Positions 50,207-64,000 of a stretch of DNA of 64,000 bases are shown piece after piece. The notes beneath the pieces are model-generated. The model had not been told where the DNA came from, made no database searches, and saw nothing but the letters and a program-made list of their open reading frames with translations. Origin of the DNA: Pholis gunnellus (Eukaryota; Chordata; Actinopteri; Perciformes; Pholidae); assembly GCA_910591455.2 (NCBI GenBank), contig OU342811.1, forward strand, positions 2,986,022 through 3,050,021, in the 5' to 3' direction. The position numbers were made by a program, and so were the translations under genes. How positions within the stretch are numbered: the first letter of the stretch is position 1; each line of letters opens with the position of its first letter.

Positions 50207-51950
50207 CCGGAGAGATGATGCAGGAAGATGGGAGGAAAAGATGGAGAGATAAAAGGAAGAAAGGAACAATGTCGGAGGGAGGAAGAAAATAACAATACTC
50301 GATTATAGAATAATATGGAGCAAAACTGCTATACGTTATGTTGTAATTAGAGCGTCTTTGGCCTGGATCGTTGACACATGGGCCAAATCACCGGGACGGA
50401 AGACGTTTTTACGCACATTTTCACATCTGCTGCACTGTGTTGTATTGAGCGGACGGATCAAGGACACAGAAAAGCTTGAGTCAACTTCCTACTGTGTGGA
50501 AATCGCCATGCAAGCATTTCATTCACTTGAAATAGGCCCACAGCCCCAGATAACAGGGAGGCCGACAGGTTGCATCAAATATATCAAACTGAAGCCTCTA
50601 AACCTGCTTTTTTTTACACATGTCTGGTTTTGTCAAAATCATAAATTATCTAAACGTGGCAGAAAATGTGGTATCAACGCTTATTAAGAATATGCGCCTG
50701 TTATTAGATGTTCCTCCACACTCTGCGCATCTTGTACCATTCACGATGATTGTTTCACATGCCCATCTGACACGCAGGACACACACACACACACACGCAT
50801 TCCCAAAGAACAAGTCTGAGGAACAAATTCACTGTCTGCTTTAATTAATCCCCAACACAGAGAATGTGCTAATCTATCGGCACAGTGCCCCTATGTAGAT
50901 CTAGCAGCAGCTTGGAGCAGTCCTCCCTTGACTTAATGACTTTTAAATCGCGCGTAATGAAGATTTCTGTACCGTTGACGGAACAGAACAAATAAATGGT
51001 GACCAATTTGCGAAAGCATTGTTGATACAATTATCCAGTTGAGTATTCCGGCAGAAAACCCGTTATCCACCTCCATATGTTGCTAATCTTTTTTTTCTTT
51101 TCCAAGTAAAGCTCAGTGTATGCAGCTTCCACACAATGACAAACTGCCGCCGCTCCCACGGCACTACGTCTCTTCTGTCATTTCATAAATCGGAAGGTGC
51201 AGCATTCCAAACAAGTCAGCTGTCCGGCCAAATTATAGCAGATACACACCACAAAATAACTCTGGAGAAAACGGTGAGGTATGTGCCAGACATGCTTGAT
51301 GATTTTACATTTTCCTCATTTGAAGTTGATGCTTAATGGCATTTATTTCCAACTGTTAGAATACACATATTTTTCACATTAGCAGTGGACACTGACTCCG
51401 CTGTGTGGAACAGTTGGTGCTCCGGGGGTTGTGTCTGATCTGATGGGCTTGTAGAAACTGTTTGGGTTTCAGCTTTTTAGCATTCGGGTATAGAGCTGCT
51501 GCTGTCAGGCCTGCTGACCTTTTAAGCGGGCCGTATCAATCGGATGGAAACCGAGCAACAAGTGTGTAACATAGCGGAGATGTGCAAACACTGCATGCTG
51601 CTAAATCACATAACACGATGTATCTGACGCACACGTGCAGGCCGCTGAAACTTCCTGGAGTTGCATTTGTGTCTCGCATTAACAGTTTTGTTTAGCACAT
51701 TTTATCTTCTTTTGATTGTCGGATGAATATGTATTAATAATATATATAATATTCACAACATATCTAAGCGTTGTGTCAGCAGAAGCCGCCGAGACGATAA
51801 ATTCCAAGGGTTAATAGGAAATCCGCAGTTGTCTGTGGCAGTCTCGTTCACTTTTTGTTTCAGTTTTGTGTCCCGCAACACGGAGAGAGCAGCTGTTTAT
51901 CCAAAAATATATATTTTTTAAATTCACATCTGACACCGAGCCATGACCGA

Positions 51951-53724
51951 GGCAGAAAAGTGGAGCGGAGCCGCAGATGAGGCTGCTGAGGGGGGGGGGG
52001 GGGGGGGGGCGGAGGGGCTCGCGCATGCACGACTTCAGGGTAAATATAAAGAGACAAGAGATTGTTCTTATTGTGGCGCATCAGCCGACTGGCGCCGAGC
52101 GGCTCTTTAACAAACTGAGTCCAAGTTAATCAAGAGCTGCAGCGCTGGATTTCCTCTAAAGGAGCTCAGCAGAGCGGAGTGCAGGGAGGCGGGTGGGGGG
52201 GCCCCCGTGGCTCCCGGAGCCCCGCACTGTCCTTGGTTTGACAAAATACAACCTGTCGGAGATTACACGCTGCCACGGCCTGCCCTCTGAGACTGAGCAC
52301 TACATCACCTCATTGCTGGCGATTGTTTCGACACAAAAATAAAATCCCCACGACGTCCAACAACAGTGTAATAGTGATAATAACTGACACTGACAATAAT
52401 AACATTTAACCTTATTTAAAAAATAAAAATCTAACAATGCCAGAGTCTCCAAATAATGTAACTTTATTTGCGTCTAAACAAGGAAGAGTTTGTATCGAAG
52501 TGAGCACTCACCGCTTTTCCTTCTCTCTGATATTTCTCTCAAAATTCACTCATCATCATCATTCATCTGGTTTCCTCTTTTCCTCCGCGCAGCATCTGGG
52601 TTTGTCTTTTCCAGCCTCGTCTCTTTTATTGCGCCGCCGCCGCTGCGACCGTCGCTGCCTTCCCGTCATCTCGATCAGGACAAACGCACAGATAAATGGC
52701 TCTCGCCCGGGGAAGCCGGGCTATATGAGGCTGAAGTCAGTGTACACACAGCTAACACGGATAGCCTGGGCTAGTGTGAGGCAAATCCAGCCTATAAGCG
52801 TCAAAACAGCCGATAACACGGAATAAGTACAAGGCTGTTATTATAGAGAGCGATCGAGAGAGCAGCGGCTCTTTGGAATAAATCTCTCCGGAATGCAGAA
52901 CATGAGCTGCGAGTCGTGGATTGAGCCTACTGTAGTGAGTTGTTCTAAAAGACAGTGGTAAACGTGGAGAACTGGAGCTGTTCCTCTGTATCGAGGTGAG
53001 TATTTAAACAGTGACTCTGTGGATGGGCTGGTTTCTCCGGAGGCGACGTTGTAAAAACGCAAGCCGAGAGAGACGATGCCTCCACCGGCCAAGAACTGAG
53101 GGCTGACCCGGTGTTTGGCTTGGAAATGGGGGTGGGATTTCCCGATCTTTCCTGTCATTGGTTAATATTCTATTCTGTTGACATGTTTTCTTACTGCTAA
53201 TGCTTCCGACACCTTCTTGCCCCCCTCCCTCCTCTCCTAGAATCTGACCGGAGCTGTCAGAACCACGCCTATAGGGGCCCACAATTGGTCCAGAAAGCGT
53301 AAAATCAGCAATCAAAGGGGCTTGGTTCATTAGTGTTGGGGATGGAGGCAGGAAGGACATGTGAGATAGTCACAGATCTGCAGTGAACGGGGCCACATCT
53401 CTCCAGTCAGTGTGGGATGACTGAAGCAGAGGAACAGCTTATTTCTCTGAGAGGCACACAGCGCAGCCGGGCTCTGCCTTCACACACCGCTCCTACTGAG
53501 GGACTCGGCGGAGGAGCCGAAGGAACAAGCACATCAACAGCAACTCTGGGCTAATTTTTTTTTCAGCCTGATAACGCGCTGTGTGTTTGACAAAGCCCCG
53601 TGCTCGTCAGCACCGCTCCATAGAAATTAACTGCTCGCGAAGCGCGGACCTACTCTGGCTCTGGGTTGGGGGGAATTACCACTAAAATATCCATTATTTC
53701 ACTTCGGTTTTTGTGGATGCACCG
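51951..53724 (+). promoter_or_regulatory. tbx2b: CpG-rich 5' flank and 5' UTR of tbx2
   Basis: Base composition turns clearly GC- and CpG-rich from about 51.95 kb up to the start codon. The region carries inverted CCAAT boxes (ATTGG) at 53,157-53,161 and 53,284-53,288 and a TCF/LEF-type ATCAAAG at 53,311-53,317. No convincing TATA box was found near a plausible start site, so the transcription start cannot be placed exactly. A 20-base poly(G) run lies at 51,990-52,009. The last part (about 53.4-53.72 kb) is probably the 5' UTR and ends with a tiny upstream ORF overlapping the start codon. Confidence 0.6.
51990..52009 (+). repeat. Poly(G)20
   Basis: Twenty consecutive G in the CpG-rich flank of tbx2. 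Confidence 0.95.

Positions 53725-53728
<4 letters not shown>
53717..53728 (+). promoter_or_regulatory. Three-codon upstream ORF overlapping the tbx2 start (ATGA)
   Basis: ATG CAC CGA TGA begins eight bases before the tbx2 ATG. Its stop TGA overlaps that ATG in an ATGA arrangement. The upstream ATG has a pyrimidine at -3, a weak context, so many ribosomes should pass it. A ribosome that uses it would terminate exactly at the tbx2 start. Whether it regulates translation is unknown. Confidence 0.5.
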
Positions 53729-62238
<8,510 letters not shown>

Positions 62239-63425
62239 TGAAAACTCTCCGTTTGGGATGAAGACTTGGCTTGAATACCAGAGGACTATAAGTGCATTTG
62301 TCCTGTACAGCACATTAGAGAGACTGGGATGAGGTTTGACTGATATAGGTCCAGTGAAGGCCGATAACTGGTATTTTTTGGAACAAAGCAGCAGATAGAC
62401 AAAAATGTTGCCCATATAATTCAATTTAATCTTTTTAAATCCACAAGTATTAAGGGTCTCCTCTGGAGCTTACCTATTAGAGAGGGTGAAAAGCCTGTCA
62501 GACAACATTTTGACTATCATCAGACACACTTTCCCCTGAATCCCAGTGTTTTTGGGTTAGCGGCTCTTGAAGGCAGGCTCACCCATGTAGGGGCACATTC
62601 CTGCATTAAAAATACTATTATACAAAACAATGAAATATATAAACAACACATTTTAGACAATGAAATACTAAAATAATGATAAAACATCTATCGGTCTAAC
62701 CTGCTTGAGAGCCCCTCCTAGACTGAGCGGCGCACAGCGGAGAGCGGCGTGTTGAGTTTGGTTAACTTGAAGCATTTGAGCGTCCGGGCCTGGTTTCGAC
62801 AGGCAGGTCTCAAGCTGCATCCAAAAACTTTTTTTCCAGGCCTGATTATTTCAAAAGGCATGGAAGGTGAACGCTCTGCGAGAGGAAGAAAGAACCGCTT
62901 ATCATTTCATGCCAGAAAAAAAATTCTGAACTATTTATGTAATTAAAGATAAAACAAATTCTGTAAATAAAGCTAAGATCCAAGAATATGCAATTGGTAT
63001 TAATTTATTCAAGGCTGTATATTAGCGTGTATATATTTCGAATTTAACTTGTTACTTTTTTTTCTCCTCCTCGTCTCTCCCATTTTACATGAACGTATAC
63101 TGTACATGAAAGCTATTTAGCGCTTGTTGGTTTGAAAAACTGTTTATGAAGCATCGCTGATTTTTAGGTGACGTGTGTGCCATGTTTTAGTCTGCATCCA
63201 CCGACAGAGACAGAGGAAAGAGCTCCACATGGATTCAAAAACACCTCAGGTTATTTCACTCCAGCCAGGAGACATTCAAAGCAATTCCTCCTACGGGCGC
63301 ATCATTCATATCTATTCAAAAATATATTTAAAGAAGAAAGTATCTTGTTTATGCTGGTTGTCCGGGTTTTTTTTTTTTTTTGATTGTCTCACAATTTCAA
63401 TAAAAAATCGTTGTGCTGAAAGCTT
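62239..63425 (+). other. tbx2b: tbx2 3' UTR with two poly(A) signals
   Basis: AT-rich non-coding sequence after the stop. Canonical AATAAA occurs at 62,966-62,971 and again at 63,399-63,404. The second is followed by TTGTGCTG, a plausible GU-rich downstream element. Short and long 3' UTR forms (about 0.75 and 1.2 kb) are therefore possible. The exact ends are inferred. Confidence 0.65.
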
Positions 63426-64000
63426 GGAGGCGTATCCTTATTATTATTGTTGTTATTATTGTTTATTGTTAATTATATTAGTATAATAACTTTTTATTAT
63501 TGGTATCCTCTTATTAGAGCCGAACAGCTGTACACATTTTTAAAAGCGTTTTTTAAATAAGTCGTTTGACACACAGCGCACACACATAAGCACACGTGGG
63601 ACAGGAGCGCCCCCTGTCGATCATATGTTTTACATGAAAAAGTGCACGTGTGTAATTTAATTTCATAAGAACATGTTATTGGGTTTAATCCATGTCATTA
63701 AAATACATTTGAAATCAGATGATGAAATTAATTGATTACTTTTTGGGTGACATTTGTTGCTATCTGTTTTGCATAAAATCTACAGCTGTGAATGTTAAAT
63801 TAAATCTTTTTGTACCGGCTTTAATTTAATTTAAAGAGACAACTTTTCTTCTTGATACTATTTGTGACTGTTATTTTATTAGTTGCTTAGCAGTATACAG
63901 TATCAGCAATAGGCCTATGTCTGTCATTTTGTATTTATTATATGTCTCCTGCATGCCGTTCAAGTCTATTTAGAGCAGGTCTTCAGTCACCGTCAATCAG
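63426..64000. other. Intergenic DNA downstream of tbx2
   Basis: AT-rich with ATT-rich low-complexity DNA near 63.44-63.50 kb, and a GAGCGCCCCCTG motif at 63,605-63,616 that resembles a CTCF core. No gene was recognised. By vertebrate synteny tbx4 would be expected further downstream. Confidence 0.6.

Noticed and set aside
53713..53724. Start of tbx2 four codons upstream at GTG
   Set aside because: Not an ATG. The protein beginning MRDPVFTGTAMAYHPF agrees with known Tbx2 N-termini.

Overview
The window looks like a piece of a ray-finned fish nuclear genome, probably a percomorph teleost. The evidence is split vertebrate genes with GT-AG introns, very dense (CA/TG)n microsatellites, relics of hAT DNA transposons and LINEs, and several dispersed sequences I recognise as common fish repeats. 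Nothing suggests a bacterial, organellar or viral source.

Layout. (1) Positions 1-42,748 are the 3' part of bcas3 on the + strand. Only its last two coding exons fall in the window: 9,523-9,699, and 42,600-42,748 with the stop codon. They are separated by a 32.9 kb intron. The phases match (1 nt + 2 nt) and the joined reading frame gives the known C-terminus of BCAS3. The bcas3 3' UTR ends near 43,040. (2) About 43,040-53,400 is intergenic. It holds no recognisable gene, but it has a perfect 132-bp direct duplication, a possible CTCF motif, a SMAD/MEF2-like site cluster and the CpG-rich tbx2 5' flank. (3) 53,725-62,238 is a complete seven-exon T-box gene on the + strand. The exons sum to 2,040 nt, giving 679 residues plus a stop. 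It is tbx2, most likely the tbx2b paralogue because it follows bcas3. Two polyadenylation signals lie in its 3' UTR. (4) 63,426-64,000 is downstream intergenic DNA.

How it works together. BCAS3 is a cytoplasmic and cytoskeletal WD-repeat protein. TBX2 is a T-box transcriptional repressor used in heart, eye, limb/fin and otic development. The two are not known to share a biochemical pathway. Their linkage (BCAS3-TBX2-TBX4 in vertebrates) is usually explained by TBX2/TBX4 control elements lying inside and around BCAS3. The very long terminal bcas3 intron seen here fits that, but the idea needs sequence alignment to test.

Mobile DNA. Five hAT-type insertions can be delimited to the base by 8-bp target duplications. 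The three with TAGGG ends have Ac-type duplications (nTnnnnAn) and the two with CAG ends have Buster-type duplications (nnnTAnnn). One of the latter, with a transposase relic, fills most of tbx2 intron 5. LINE fragments lie near 1.4 kb, 6.2-7.1 kb and 15.6 kb. I found no new protein system. The more unusual features are structural: a (TG)n plus (GGGT)6 block filling over half of a 228-bp intron inside the T-box, the exact 132-bp duplication, and an overlapping micro-uORF at the tbx2 start.
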